From: Salinispora vitiensis
GTDB taxonomy: Bacteria > Actinomycetota > Actinomycetes > Mycobacteriales > Micromonosporaceae
Direction of reading: 5' to 3'
NCBI RefSeq assembly: GCF_000378825.1
Contig: NZ_KB900388.1
Location: 419,578-483,577, forward strand
DNA: 64,000 nucleotides
Shown: positions 38,789 to 47,462 of the stretch, one piece after another
How the letters are laid out: each line of letters begins with the position of its first letter
Position numbering within the stretch: position 1 is the stretch's first letter
Notes under the pieces: model-generated
Databases searched by the model: none
The model's input: the letters and a program-made list of their open reading frames with translations, nothing else
Told to the model about the DNA's origin: nothing
Program-made: the position numbers and the translations under genes

Positions 38789-39763
38789 GTGATCGTTCCT
38801 CAATCGATTGTCTTCAACGGCGACCTCGGTAGTGGCAAGAGCACCGTCTCCGTGGAGATCGCCGAGCGTCTCGGCATGCGTCGGGTCAGCGTGGGTGATC
38901 TCTACCGGCAGATGGCCCAGGAGCGGCAGATGACCGCCCTTCAGCTCAACTTGCACGCCGAGCTGGATCAGGCCGTGGACGGCTATGTCGACCAACTCCA
39001 GCGGGATATCGCGGCCTCCGGCGAGTGTCTGGTGATGGACTCGCGGCTCGCCTGGCACTTCTTCACCGACGCGCTCAAGGTGCACATGATCACCGAGCCG
39101 GGGGAGGCTGCCCGGCGGGTGCTGCTGCGTCCGTCTGGCCCGGCTGAGCAGTACACCTCCCTGGAGGAGGCGAAGGCCCGGCTCATGGAGCGCAGCGAAA
39201 GTGAGCGGAACCGGTTCATCATCCGCTACGGCGTGGACAAGGCCCAGCTGCGCAACTACGACTTGATCTGTGACACCACCCGGGCCGGCGCCGCGGAGGT
39301 GATCGAGCACATCGTCGCCGCGTACGAAGGGCGGCTCTGCCCCGAGGTGCTGCGGGAGGCTCCGCCGCTGCTGCTGCTCGACCCGGCCCGGGTGTACCCG
39401 ACCGAGGACATCGTCACCCTCCGCGGCCGGTGGGACGCCGCACCCGGCGGCGATGTCGCTGCCGCGGGCGACGAGCCGCTGCGGATTGGTTACACGGGGG
39501 AGCACTTCTTCGTTGTGGACGGGCACCGTAGACTCAGTGCCGCGTTGCAGGACGGGTGCCGGCTGGTGCCCGCCCGGCTCGTCGCCGAGGTGGACGAGCC
39601 CGTCGTCGGTGGGATGAGCGCTATCGACTACTTCGCCGCCCAGGTCCGGCCCAGCATGATCCACGACTGGTCGGCTGCGCACGGGATCGAGCTGCCGCTG
39701 CCCGAACCGGCTCTGTTGGGCGGCGGTGCGGTGTTGGCGGGGGAGCCCGGCGCCAGCGCCTGA
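38789..39763 (+). CDS. Cytidylate-kinase-like P-loop protein with C-terminal ParB-like domain
   Basis: 324 residues from GTG 38789. The first 190 residues resemble the Cytidylate_kin_2 (AAA) family: an intact Walker A, VFNGDLGSGKSTVSVEIAERLG, then VSVGDLYRQMAQE and LVMDSRLAWHFF in the Walker B position. The rest is different: DPARVYPTEDI followed by EHFFVVDGHRRLSAALQDG matches the nucleotide-binding core of ParB/sulfiredoxin-type domains. The two-domain build suggests that it senses or phosphorylates a nucleotide-like substrate and hydrolyses or binds another. Function is unknown; it stands alone between priA and a P450. Confidence 0.65.
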   Translation: MIVPQSIVFNGDLGSGKSTVSVEIAERLGMRRVSVGDLYRQMAQERQMTALQLNLHAELDQAVDGYVDQLQRDIAASGECLVMDSRLAWHFFTDALKVHMITEPGEAARRVLLRPSGPAEQYTSLEEAKARLMERSESERNRFIIRYGVDKAQLRNYDLICDTTRAGAAEVIEHIVAAYEGRLCPEVLREAPPLLLLDPARVYPTEDIVTLRGRWDAAPGGDVAAAGDEPLRIGYTGEHFFVVDGHRRLSAALQDGCRLVPARLVAEVDEPVVGGMSAIDYFAAQVRPSMIHDWSAAHGIELPLPEPALLGGGAVLAGEPGASA

Positions 39764-39777
39764 GCGCCGTCTCCGTC

Positions 39778-39797
39778 AACCCCCGGCGCCGGGGGTT
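39778..39797. terminator. 20-bp perfect palindrome before the P450 gene
   Basis: AACCCCCGGCGCCGGGGGTT at 39778-39797, 15 bases after the preceding stop. It can form a very GC-rich hairpin and probably ends the upstream transcript; an operator role for the P450 gene is also possible. Confidence 0.6.
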
Positions 39798-39856
39798 ACG
39801 GCCCGCCGACTGAGCGTGCATGATGGGCCACCTGACCCTGATATCGGAGGTGGCGA

Positions 39857-41122
39857 ATGGATGCATCTGAGGCGGTCGCACTGCTGATGTCACCGCCGGG
39901 CCGGCTGGACCCCTATCCCACGTACGAGCGGCTGCGCGCGCACGGAACGGTGGTTCCGACGGCGGCCGGTTTCTTCGTGGTCACCGGGTACACCGAGGCC
40001 GACACGGTGTTGCGAAACCCCCGGTTCGGGGTGATGGACGACGAAGAGCGCGAGGGTGTCTTCCCGCATTGGCAGGAGAGCCCGGCGATGATGTCGATCT
40101 CCCAGTCGATGATCCGGGCCAATCCGCCGGACCACAGCCGAATGCGCCGGCTGGCCGCGAAGGCGTTCACCCCGCGGCGGGTCGCCGCCCTCCGCGAGGT
40201 GGTAGCCGCCCAGGCCGACGGTCTGGTCGACGGGATGATCCGGGCCGGTCGGGGCGGAGCTCCGGTGGACTTCCTGGGTAGCTTCGCCTACCCGTTGCCG
40301 GTCGCGGTGATCTGCGCCCTGCTCGGCGTACCGGCGGCCGACTGGGCTCAGTTCCGGCGCTGGGCCAGTGATCTGACCGGTGTCCTGGAGCCGGAGATCA
40401 CCCCGCAGGAGTTGGCCGTCGCCGACGCTGGCGCCCGTGAGCTGCGCGACTACTTCACCGAGCTGGTCGCCCAGCGCCGCCGAGCCCCGGCCGACGATCT
40501 GACCACCGCCCTGGTCCAGGCGCACGACGCCGACGGTGACCGGCTGTCCGGCGAGGAGCTGCTGGCCAACCTCGTGTTGCTGTTGGTCGCGGGCTTCGAG
40601 ACCACCACGAACCTGCTCGGCAACGGTCTGGTCGTGCTCCTGAACCACCCCGACTCGGCGACCGCCCTGCGGGATCAACCCGAGCTCGCTCCCAGCTACG
40701 TGGAGGAGCTGCTGCGGTACGACTCACCCGTGCAGCTGACCACCCGTACGGTCCGCGAGTCGGTGCCGCTCGCCGGGGTTGAGCTGCCCGCGGGGAGCTG
40801 GCTGCTGGTTCTGCTCGGCGCGGCCAACCGCGACCCGGCGCGTTTCACCGATCCGGCTCGGTTCGACCCGCGGCGGGCCCAGTCGCCCCCGCTGTCCTTC
40901 GGCGCCGGTGCACACTACTGCCTCGGCGCCGGGCTGGCCCGACTGGAGGCCCAGGTCGCCTTTCCGCTGTTGCTGCGCCGGCTGCCCGAGCTCGCGCTGG
41001 CCGGCGAGCCCACCCGGCGGAACCGGCTCACCCTGCGGGGCTACGAGACGCTGCCGGTGACTGTCGGTGCCGTAGCCGCCGATCACGGTACGCCGGCCGG
41101 GGTCGCTCTGGGCACTCCGTAG
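39857..41122 (+). CDS. Cytochrome P450
   Basis: 421 residues, a soluble bacterial class enzyme. The heme-binding loop FGAGAHYCLGAGLARLEA places the heme thiolate at Cys355. The I-helix oxygen motif AGFETTTN, the K-helix EELLR (ExxR) and the PERF-like region FDPRRA are complete. It needs ferredoxin and reductase from elsewhere; none is adjacent. ATG 39857 (or 39861) follows ggaggtggcg. No biosynthetic cluster surrounds it, so the substrate is unknown. Its stop codon TAG is also the first half of the candidate -10 box (TAGACT) for def. Confidence 0.93.
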   Translation: MDASEAVALLMSPPGRLDPYPTYERLRAHGTVVPTAAGFFVVTGYTEADTVLRNPRFGVMDDEEREGVFPHWQESPAMMSISQSMIRANPPDHSRMRRLAAKAFTPRRVAALREVVAAQADGLVDGMIRAGRGGAPVDFLGSFAYPLPVAVICALLGVPAADWAQFRRWASDLTGVLEPEITPQELAVADAGARELRDYFTELVAQRRRAPADDLTTALVQAHDADGDRLSGEELLANLVLLLVAGFETTTNLLGNGLVVLLNHPDSATALRDQPELAPSYVEELLRYDSPVQLTTRTVRESVPLAGVELPAGSWLLVLLGAANRDPARFTDPARFDPRRAQSPPLSFGAGAHYCLGAGLARLEAQVAFPLLLRRLPELALAGEPTRRNRLTLRGYETLPVTVGAVAADHGTPAGVALGTP

Positions 41123-41125
41123 ACT
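41120..41125 (+). promoter_or_regulatory. Candidate -10 element for def-fmt-rsmB
   Basis: TAGACT at 41120-41125 overlaps the P450 stop codon and lies 44 bases before the def start. A gaaggag ribosome site follows at 41154-41160. No -35 box is evident. Confidence 0.45.
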
Positions 41126-41169
41126 GGTACGGCACGCCCGTTGCCAAGCTCACGAAGGAGCCAATCCGC

Positions 41170-41730
41170 GTGACCGTCCAGCCCATCCGCCTCTTCGGCG
41201 ACCCGGTGCTGCGCACGCCGGCCGACCCGGTGGTCGACTTCGATGTCGAACTGCGCAAGCTTGTCGCTGACCTGATCGACACGATGCGTGAGCAAAACGG
41301 CGCCGGTCTGGCCGCGCCGCAGCTCGGCGTGGGCCTGCGGGTGTTCACCTTCGACGTGGACGACGTGGTCGGTCACCTGGTCAACCCGGTGTTGGAGTTC
41401 CCCGACGCCGAGGAGCAGGACGGCCCGGAAGGCTGCCTGTCGCTGCCGGGTCTGTACTTCGACACGAAGCGCCGGCAGAACGTGGTCGCCAAGGGCTTCA
41501 ACGGGTACGGCGATCCGGTGCAGATCGTCGGTACCGGTTTGATGTCCCGCTGCGTGCAGCACGAGACCGACCATCTGGACGGGGTGTTGTTCATCGACCG
41601 GCTCGACCCGGCCGGCCGCAAGGCGGCGATGAAGGAGATCCGCCAGGCCGAGTGGTACGACGCGGCGGCCCCGCCGACGGTGAAGCTCAGCCCGCACGCC
41701 GCCACCAACCCGTTCGGCCTGGGGCGGTGA
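41170..41730 (+). CDS. def: Peptide deformylase
   Basis: 186 residues. The three diagnostic motifs are [18 protein letters not shown] (Cys metal ligand) and QHETDHLDG (two His ligands and the catalytic Glu). It removes the formyl group from nascent proteins. GTG 41170 is preceded by gaaggag. The gene directly precedes fmt, which makes the formylated initiator tRNA, so the formylation cycle is encoded together. Confidence 0.95.
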   Translation: MTVQPIRLFGDPVLRTPADPVVDFDVELRKLVADLIDTMREQNGAGLAAPQLGVGLRVFTFDVDDVVGHLVNPVLEFPDAEEQDGPEGCLSLPGLYFDTKRRQNVVAKGFNGYGDPVQIVGTGLMSRCVQHETDHLDGVLFIDRLDPAGRKAAMKEIRQAEWYDAAAPPTVKLSPHAATNPFGLGR

Positions 41731-41737
41731 CCGGTCG

Positions 41738-42664
41738 ATGCGCGTGATCTTCGCCGGCACGCCGGCCGTCGCCGTCCCCACCCTCGCCGCGGTGGCCGCC
41801 TCCCGCCATGAACTGGTAGCGGTTCTCACTCGCCCGGACGCTCCCGCGGGCCGGGGCCGGGGCCTGTCCCGTTCCCCGGTGGGTGCCTGGGCCGACGAGC
41901 ACGGCGTCGAAGTCCTCACCCCGGCCCGGCCGCGGGAGCCGGAGTTCCTCGACCGGCTGCGCACCCTGGCACCGGACTGTGTGCCCGTTGTCGCGTACGG
42001 CGCGCTGGTCCCGCCGGCCGCCCTGGAGATTCCGCGGCACGGCTGGGTCAATCTGCACTTCTCCCTGCTGCCCGCCTGGCGCGGCGCGGCTCCCGTGCAG
42101 CACGCCCTGCTGCACGGCGACGAGGTGACCGGTGCCAGCGTCTTCCAGCTCGAGGAGGGTCTGGACACGGGCCCGGTGTACGGCACCGTCACCGACGAGG
42201 TTCGGCCCGCCGACACCTCCGGCGATCTGCTGGAGCGGCTGGCGCACTCCGGCGCCGAGCTGCTGATCGCGGTGCTGGATGCGATCGAGGCGGGCGGCGT
42301 CCGGGCGCAGCCGCAACCGAACGACGGGGTGAGCCTGGCGCCGAAACTCACCGTGGCGGACGCCCGGGTGCGCTGGGACGACCCCGCCTTCGCCGTGGAC
42401 CGACGCGTCCGGGCCTGCTCCCCGGCTCCCGGCCCGTGGACGACCTTCCGCGACGAGCGGGTCAAGCTCGGCCCGGTCACCCTCGTCGCCGATGGCCCCG
42501 AGCTGAAGCCCGGTGAGCTGTTGGTGGAGAAAACCCGGGTGCTTGCCGGCACCGCCACCACCCCGGTTGCGCTCGGTGAGATCCGGGCGGCGGGCAAGAA
42601 GGCCATGCCGGCGAGTGACTGGGCCCGCGGCGTCCGGGTCAGCGCTGGGGAGGTTCTGGCATGA
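41738..42664 (+). CDS. fmt: Methionyl-tRNA formyltransferase
   Basis: 308 residues. The N-terminal formyl-folate domain has [17 protein letters not shown] and the catalytic [20 protein letters not shown]. The C-terminal OB-like tRNA domain runs from about 205 to the end. It transfers formyl from 10-formyl-THF to Met-tRNA-fMet. It starts seven bases after def and overlaps rsmB by four bases (ATGA). Confidence 0.95.
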   Translation: MRVIFAGTPAVAVPTLAAVAASRHELVAVLTRPDAPAGRGRGLSRSPVGAWADEHGVEVLTPARPREPEFLDRLRTLAPDCVPVVAYGALVPPAALEIPRHGWVNLHFSLLPAWRGAAPVQHALLHGDEVTGASVFQLEEGLDTGPVYGTVTDEVRPADTSGDLLERLAHSGAELLIAVLDAIEAGGVRAQPQPNDGVSLAPKLTVADARVRWDDPAFAVDRRVRACSPAPGPWTTFRDERVKLGPVTLVADGPELKPGELLVEKTRVLAGTATTPVALGEIRAAGKKAMPASDWARGVRVSAGEVLA

Positions 42665-44190
42665 CGGGCCCGGTAGACGGCCAGGATGTGGACCGGGCCG
42701 GTGGTTTCCGGGCCGGTCGTCCCGCCGCCGGCCGCGGCCGCCCGGGTGCCGGACCCGAGCGCCGCCCGGAGCGGCGGGGGCGTGGCGACCAGCGGCCGAC
42801 GGCAGGCGGGCGCGGCCGCCCCACTGGCCGCAGCGCCGCTGACCTGCCTCGGCACGCCGCATATCAGGCGGTCGCCGCGGTCCACCGGGACGACGCGTAC
42901 GCCAACCTTGTGCTCCCGGCGATCCTGCGCGACGCGGGTCTGGTCGGCCGGGACGCCGCCTTCGCCACCGAGCTGACGTACGGGACGCTGCGCCGGCTCG
43001 GAACCCTCGACGCGATCCTCACCGAGGCCGCCGGTCGGGACGTGGCCCGCATCGATCCGCCGGTTCGGGATGCGCTGCGGCTCGGCGCGTACCAACTGCT
43101 CCACACCCGGGTGCCCGCCCACGCCGCGGTCTCGGCAACGGTTGATCTGGTCCGCTCGGTCGGACCGGGGGCGACCGGGTTCGCCAACGCGGTGCTCCGA
43201 GAGGTCGCCAGCCGGGATATCGACGCCTGGGTGGCCCGGCTCGCTCCGCCGCTGGAGACCGACCCGATCGGGCACCTGGCACTCGCGTACAGCCATCCGC
43301 AGTGGATCGTGCGGGCGTTCGCCGAGGCGCTCGGCGGCGATCTTAGTGAGACCACCCGGTTGCTGATCGAGGACAACGAGCGTCCGCCGGTGCACCTCTG
43401 CGCCCGCCCCGGGTTGGCTGATCCGGTGGCGCTGGCCGACGAGGTCGGCGGTGCCCCGGGCGCCTTCTCCCCGTACGCGGTCTACTCCGGCGGGGGCGCC
43501 CCCGGCGACCTGCCGGCGCTCATCGAGGGGCGGGCCCACGTCCAGGACGAGGGCTCTCAACTGGTGGCCGACGCTCTTACGGTCGCGCCGCTGGACGGCC
43601 CGGACGGTCGCTGGCTCGACCTGTGCGCGGGGCCGGGGGGCAAGTCCGGCCTGCTCGGTGCCATCGCCGCCCAGCGTGGTGCGCGCCTGACCGCGGTGGA
43701 GGTGTCCGAACACCGGGCCCGTCTTGTCCAGCAGGCCACCCGCGACCTGCCGGTGACCGTGCTCAACACGGATGGTCGTACCGTCGGCGCGACGCCGAAG
43801 CTCGCGGAGGGGCACTTCGACCGGGCGCTGGTGGACGCGCCCTGCACCGGTCTGGGCTCGCTGCGTCGGCGACCCGAGTCACGCTGGCGCCGGCAGCCGT
43901 CGGACCTGCCGGCGTTGACCCGGTTGCAGCGGGAACTGCTCAGCGCGGGGCTGCGGGCGGTCCGCCCGGGTGGCCTGGTGGCATACGTGACCTGTTCGCC
44001 GCACGTCGTCGAGACGCACGTGACGGTTACTGAGGCGGCGCGCCGCGCGGGGGTGCCGGTCGACTTCGTTGACGCCCGTCCGCTGTTGCCGACGGGAATG
44101 CCGGGGCTCGGCGATGGGCCGACGGTGCAGCTGTGGCCGCACCGGCACGGCACCGACGCCATGTTCCTGGCGGTGCTGCGCCGCGGCTGA
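42661..44190 (+). CDS. rsmB: 16S rRNA m5C967 methyltransferase RsmB
   Basis: 509 residues. A disordered Gly/Arg/Pro-rich tail (1-58) precedes a NusB-like RNA-binding domain (about 60-200) and the Rossmann methyltransferase with the SAM loop [33 protein letters not shown] and [12 protein letters not shown] provide the catalytic and release cysteines. The low-complexity N-terminus could mean that the true start is later, but the ATG is coupled to fmt by an ATGA overlap. The operon ends at a 13-bp hairpin ten bases past the stop. Confidence 0.93.
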   Translation: MTGPVDGQDVDRAGGFRAGRPAAGRGRPGAGPERRPERRGRGDQRPTAGGRGRPTGRSAADLPRHAAYQAVAAVHRDDAYANLVLPAILRDAGLVGRDAAFATELTYGTLRRLGTLDAILTEAAGRDVARIDPPVRDALRLGAYQLLHTRVPAHAAVSATVDLVRSVGPGATGFANAVLREVASRDIDAWVARLAPPLETDPIGHLALAYSHPQWIVRAFAEALGGDLSETTRLLIEDNERPPVHLCARPGLADPVALADEVGGAPGAFSPYAVYSGGGAPGDLPALIEGRAHVQDEGSQLVADALTVAPLDGPDGRWLDLCAGPGGKSGLLGAIAAQRGARLTAVEVSEHRARLVQQATRDLPVTVLNTDGRTVGATPKLAEGHFDRALVDAPCTGLGSLRRRPESRWRRQPSDLPALTRLQRELLSAGLRAVRPGGLVAYVTCSPHVVETHVTVTEAARRAGVPVDFVDARPLLPTGMPGLGDGPTVQLWPHRHGTDAMFLAVLRRG

Positions 44191-44198
44191 CCTGTTCT

Positions 44199-44228
44199 CG
44201 CGCCCGGGCGGTCACCCGCCCGGGCGCG
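44199..44228. terminator. Bidirectional hairpin between rsmB and the lipoprotein gene
   Basis: A perfect 13-bp stem (44199-44211 with 44216-44228) and the four-base loop tcac, between two convergent genes. The stem is pure GC on both sides and has no U tract, as is common in actinobacteria. Confidence 0.82.
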
Positions 44229-44235
44229 GCCCGCA

Positions 44236-45114
44236 CTACAGCGGCAGGCCGGCCTTACCCGCGTCCTTCATCGACCGGGTCAGGTTCCGGTCGTCGACCC
44301 AGAGAAAGCACTGCACCCCCCGGTTGCCGGCGAGCCACTCCCTCTCCAGCGGGGTGTAGAAGATGTAGCCGGTGCGGTAGTCCACGTCGTTGCGGGGCAC
44401 CCCGGCGTAGTCGGCAATCAGCTTGTAGCAGCCCTCGCCGGTCCGGTCTTCGTCGCGCTCGAAGTCGGCGTAGTCGGTGTCCGGTCCGGACCAGACGCCG
44501 ACGAACTCGGCGTGGTGTTTCTCCGTACACGCCACCGGGTTCATCGTGTCGATCTCGCTGTCTCTCAAGTACGGCTCGAAGCAAGCGTGCCGAAGCGGGG
44601 AGTCGCCCTTAAGTGCTCCAACCAGGCTGGCGGTGCGGGACACCGCGCTCGGATTGTCCAGGCTCTCTTGCTCGCCTACGTCGCAGCGGAACCAGCGGAA
44701 GCCCCCCTCCCATCCACCCCGTGATGGGAAAATGACGGAGAGGCTGATCCGTCCGCTGCGCCAGTCGGCGCCCAGCGCCTCGTTTGCCTCCTGCTCACAG
44801 GTGGCGTAGGCGGTGCGCATCGCGGTCGAGTCGGGTTCCGGTGGCCCGGCATCTGTCGCGTCGGCCCCCGTCACCGTGCCGACGTACAGCGTCTCCGCCA
44901 CGTGCGGCTGGTCGCATGGAATCGGCTCGTATGTGCTGCGGTAGCCAACATTGATCACGGCGGGGTGGCAGGTGCCCGCCTCGGGCGTGAAACCCGTCGC
45001 GGCGGCGAGGGGGGCCCAGTCGTCAACCAGATCTCCGTCGGTTCCCGGCGGCGCGGCAGCACATCCGGCGAGCGTCAGGGCCACCACCGTGGCGGACAGC
45101 GTGACTCGTTTCAT
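44236..45114 (-). CDS. Septum-formation-like lipoprotein
   Basis: 292 residues. The signal peptide ends in a lipobox (LTLAGC, Cys18), so the protein should be lipid-anchored outside the membrane. Mature cysteines occur in the pattern CHPAV, PCDQPHVAET, CEQEA, RCDV, CFEP, ACTEKHHAEFVG and CYKL, suggesting disulfides. The CDQPHVAET and CTEKHHAEFVG pair is characteristic of the actinobacterial Septum_form (PF13845) repeat. It is transcribed alone toward rsmB. Function is unknown beyond the family name. Confidence 0.72.
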   Translation of the reverse strand: MKRVTLSATVVALTLAGCAAAPPGTDGDLVDDWAPLAAATGFTPEAGTCHPAVINVGYRSTYEPIPCDQPHVAETLYVGTVTGADATDAGPPEPDSTAMRTAYATCEQEANEALGADWRSGRISLSVIFPSRGGWEGGFRWFRCDVGEQESLDNPSAVSRTASLVGALKGDSPLRHACFEPYLRDSEIDTMNPVACTEKHHAEFVGVWSGPDTDYADFERDEDRTGEGCYKLIADYAGVPRNDVDYRTGYIFYTPLEREWLAGNRGVQCFLWVDDRNLTRSMKDAGKAGLPL

Positions 45115-45224
45115 CCGGCGGCCTCCCCGGGCGCGGTGGGTGCGGCGTCGAACACGCCACGGTGCGGCAGCTTACGGCACGTGGCAAACCGGCTCCGGTG
45201 TGCCGTCGGCAAACCTCGGTAGGC

Positions 45225-45269
45225 CTCGCCCGTCCACCGGCTTGCCCGTCCACCGGCTCGCCCGTCCAC
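45225..45269 (+). repeat. 16-bp tandem repeat upstream of rpe
   Basis: The unit ctcgcccgtccaccgg is present at 45225-45240, again with one change at 45241-45256, and as a 13-base partial copy at 45257-45269. It lies in the 294-base gap between the divergent lipoprotein gene and rpe. The rest of the gap shows no other gene. Confidence 0.7.
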
Positions 45270-45396
45270 GACCGCTGTGGAGCGACGGCACCGCCCGGCC
45301 TTCCGGTCCGCAATGGTCAGTTCCCTTCGGGTGGCCGCGAGGCGCACCCGAGCGGCCCGGCGGGGGCCGCACCGGTGGCGACGGGGGCTGCGTTCG

Positions 45397-45411
45397 TACA
45401 CTGGCCTCGTG
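45397..45411 (+). promoter_or_regulatory. Candidate leaderless promoter of rpe
   Basis: TACACT (45397-45402), six bases, then the GTG start at 45409. No ribosome site is present. The hexamer is a full TANNNT match, so this is one of the clearer leaderless cases. Confidence 0.55.
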
Positions 45412-46089
45412 ACCGTACCGTTGCCAATCGTCGCTCCGAGCATTCTGGCCGCCGACTTCGCCCGCCTCGCCGACGAGGTGCGTGCCATCGAAGACACCGC
45501 CGACTGGGTGCACGTGGATGTCATGGACAACCACTTCGTGCCGAATTTGACGATCGGGTTGCCGGTCGTGCAGAGCCTGCGGGCCGCCACCCGGCTCCCC
45601 TTTGACGTACACCTCATGATTGAGGATCCGCGGCGGTGGGCGCCCGGCTACGCCGATGCCGGGGCGTACAACGTGACGTTTCACGCCGAGGCCTGTGCCG
45701 ACCCGGTCGCGCTGGCCAAGGACCTTCGGTCGGCCGGTGCGAAGGCGGGGTTGGCGATCGACCGGGACACCCCGATCGAACCGTACCTGGACCTGCTGCC
45801 CAGCTTCGACACTCTGTTGATCATGACGATCAAGGCGGGGTTCGGTGGGCAGCGGTTCATTCCGAACCTGTTGGACAAGGTGCGCACCGCCCGTCGACAC
45901 GTCAACGCTGGTCACCTGGAGCTGCGCATCGAGGTCGACGGTGGGATCGCCGTGGACACCATCGCCGAGGCCGCCGAGGCGGGTGCGGATGCCTTCGTCG
46001 CCGGCACCGCCGTCTTCGGCGCCGACGACCCGGCCGAGGCCGTAAGCCGGCTGCGTTCCCTGGCCCGGTGCGCGGCGCCCCGGGCCTGA
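45409..46089 (+). CDS. rpe: Ribulose-phosphate 3-epimerase
   Basis: 226 residues from GTG 45409. The TIM barrel is intact: [12 protein letters not shown], the metal-binding [26 protein letters not shown] and [30 protein letters not shown]. It interconverts ribulose- and xylulose-5-phosphate, supplying ribulose-5-phosphate, which is also the RibB substrate of the riboflavin genes downstream. A longer frame from 45277 is rejected for lack of homology. One base separates its stop from the next gene. Confidence 0.95.
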   Translation: MTVPLPIVAPSILAADFARLADEVRAIEDTADWVHVDVMDNHFVPNLTIGLPVVQSLRAATRLPFDVHLMIEDPRRWAPGYADAGAYNVTFHAEACADPVALAKDLRSAGAKAGLAIDRDTPIEPYLDLLPSFDTLLIMTIKAGFGGQRFIPNLLDKVRTARRHVNAGHLELRIEVDGGIAVDTIAEAAEAGADAFVAGTAVFGADDPAEAVSRLRSLARCAAPRA

Positions 46090-46090
46090 C

Positions 46091-47071
46091 GTGGAGCCCG
46101 ACGGGGATCGCCAGGACGTCATTCTGGTCGTTGACGACGACGAGGACATCGCCCGGTTCGTCGAGTTCAACCTGCGGTTGCACGGCTACGAGGTGATCCA
46201 TGCCGGTGACGGCCAGGCGGCGCTCGAGGTGATCGCGCGGCACCGCCCCGACCTGGCCGTGGTCGATCTGATGATGCCCCGGATGGACGGGTTGGAGCTG
46301 ACCCGACGGCTTCGGGCTAACCCGATGACCGCCGCCCTCCCGGTGATCATGTTGACCGCCAAGGGGATGACCGTGGATAAGGTGCACGGCCTCAGCGCCG
46401 GTGCCGACGACTACCTGGTCAAGCCCTTCGACACTGCCGAGTTGGTGGCCCGGGTCAGCTCCACGCTGCGCCGCAACAAGGAGTTCCGCGAGGTCTCGCC
46501 GCTGACCGGGCTACCGGGCAACAGCCGGATCCGTCGGGAGATCGCCGACCGGATCCGGGTCGGGGCCGACTACGCGGTCGGCTACATCGACATTGACCGT
46601 TTCAAGAGCGTCAACGACGTCTACGGGTTTGTCCGTGGCGACGACTTCATCTCCGCGCTGGCCCGCAGCCTGCACCAGGCGGTCGTCTCGGTGGGGCTTC
46701 CACCGGCATTCTTGGGCCACGTCGGCGGCGACGACTTCATCTTCGTCAGCACCCCGGAACAGGTCCGGCAGCTGACCTCGCAGGTCTCCGCGGACTTCGA
46801 GCAGGCGGCCGACGCGCTGTACGATGCGCCCGACGCTGCCCGCGGCTACGTGGAGCTCAGAGATCGGCGGGGCAACCTACGCCGCGCCGCGCTGGTCACC
46901 CTCTCGATCGGTGTCTCGGTCTCGGATGCCGACAAACGGCTCACGAATCCACTGGCGGCGATGACGATCGCCTCCGAGATGAAGTCGGTGGCCAAGAGCC
47001 AGCCGGGGTCGTACGTGGCGGTGGACCGGCGTCGCGGAGTGTCGGATTCGAGTCATCGTTCTGTGAAGTAG
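46091..47071 (+). CDS. Response regulator with degenerate GGDEF domain
   Basis: 326 residues. The receiver domain (about 8-125) has LVVDDDEDIARFV, the phosphoacceptor Asp in VVDLMMPRMDGLEL and the KPF lysine. The second domain starts with LTGLPGNSRIRREI and contains YIDIDRFKSVNDVYGFVRGDD, both typical of diguanylate cyclases. The active loop, however, reads GHVGGDDFIFV: the essential Glu of GG(D/E)EF is Asp, and no RxxD inhibitory site precedes it. It may be weak, inactive or a c-di-GMP/GTP sensor. GTG 46091 lies one base after rpe with no ribosome site. No histidine kinase is adjacent. Confidence 0.8.
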   Translation: MEPDGDRQDVILVVDDDEDIARFVEFNLRLHGYEVIHAGDGQAALEVIARHRPDLAVVDLMMPRMDGLELTRRLRANPMTAALPVIMLTAKGMTVDKVHGLSAGADDYLVKPFDTAELVARVSSTLRRNKEFREVSPLTGLPGNSRIRREIADRIRVGADYAVGYIDIDRFKSVNDVYGFVRGDDFISALARSLHQAVVSVGLPPAFLGHVGGDDFIFVSTPEQVRQLTSQVSADFEQAADALYDAPDAARGYVELRDRRGNLRRAALVTLSIGVSVSDADKRLTNPLAAMTIASEMKSVAKSQPGSYVAVDRRRGVSDSSHRSVK

Positions 47072-47073
47072 CA

Positions 47074-47102
47074 CGCTGGGGGTAGCCGTTGACCCCCCAG
47101 CG
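47074..47102 (+). terminator. Hairpin after the response regulator gene
   Basis: A nine-pair stem (47074-47082 with 47094-47102) and an 11-base loop start three bases past the stop codon. It separates the response-regulator transcript from the FMN riboswitch. Confidence 0.6.
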
Positions 47103-47130
47103 CGTGTAAGACTTCGGGTAGTACCCACCA

Positions 47131-47302
47131 CGCGCTGGCGGGACTCGGTGTAATTCCGAACCGGCGGTGATCCACGGCTTGGCCGTGGTAAGCCCGCGAC
47201 CCGGGAGCGGTTCGTCCGCCCGGTGGACCTGGTGAAAATCCGGGGCCGACGGTTGGGTGCGGGCCTGCCCGCGTCCAGACAGTCCGGATGGGAGACAGCG
47301 CG
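47131..47302 (+). promoter_or_regulatory. FMN riboswitch (RFN element)
   Basis: The closing stem CGCGCTG/CAGCGCG (47131-47137 with 47296-47302) encloses the conserved RFN blocks: ttccgaaccggcggtgat, agcccgcgac, a ccggtggacctggtgaaa-type segment and ggccgacggt, ending in agtccggatg. FMN binding should lower ribDE expression. A downstream hairpin (47426-47432 with 47445-47451) overlaps the start of the ribD ribosome site gggaggg, consistent with translational control. Confidence 0.93.
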
Positions 47303-47425
47303 CGGGACGGACGGGCCCTGCCCGGCCGCCGGTATCGGCGTGCCGTGCGGTCCTCCCGGGGCGGCTGTGCCGTTCCCGGATCTCCGCCACCGCATGCCCG
47401 CGGCCCGATGCCGCCGCTCCCATCA

Positions 47426-47456
47426 CCGCCCGCGCACCGACCGGCGGGCGGGAGGG
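47426..47456 (+). promoter_or_regulatory. Ribosome-site-sequestering hairpin before ribD
   Basis: CCGCCCG (47426-47432) pairs with CGGGCGG (47445-47451). The last two bases of the second arm belong to gggaggg (47450-47456), the ribosome site for ribD ATG 47463. This is a plausible expression platform for the FMN riboswitch about 125 bases upstream. Confidence 0.5.
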
Positions 47457-47462
47457 CAAGGC

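Noticed and set aside
46715..46745. Active diguanylate cyclase site
   Set aside because: The loop is GGDDF rather than GG(D/E)EF and has no RxxD; activity cannot be claimed.
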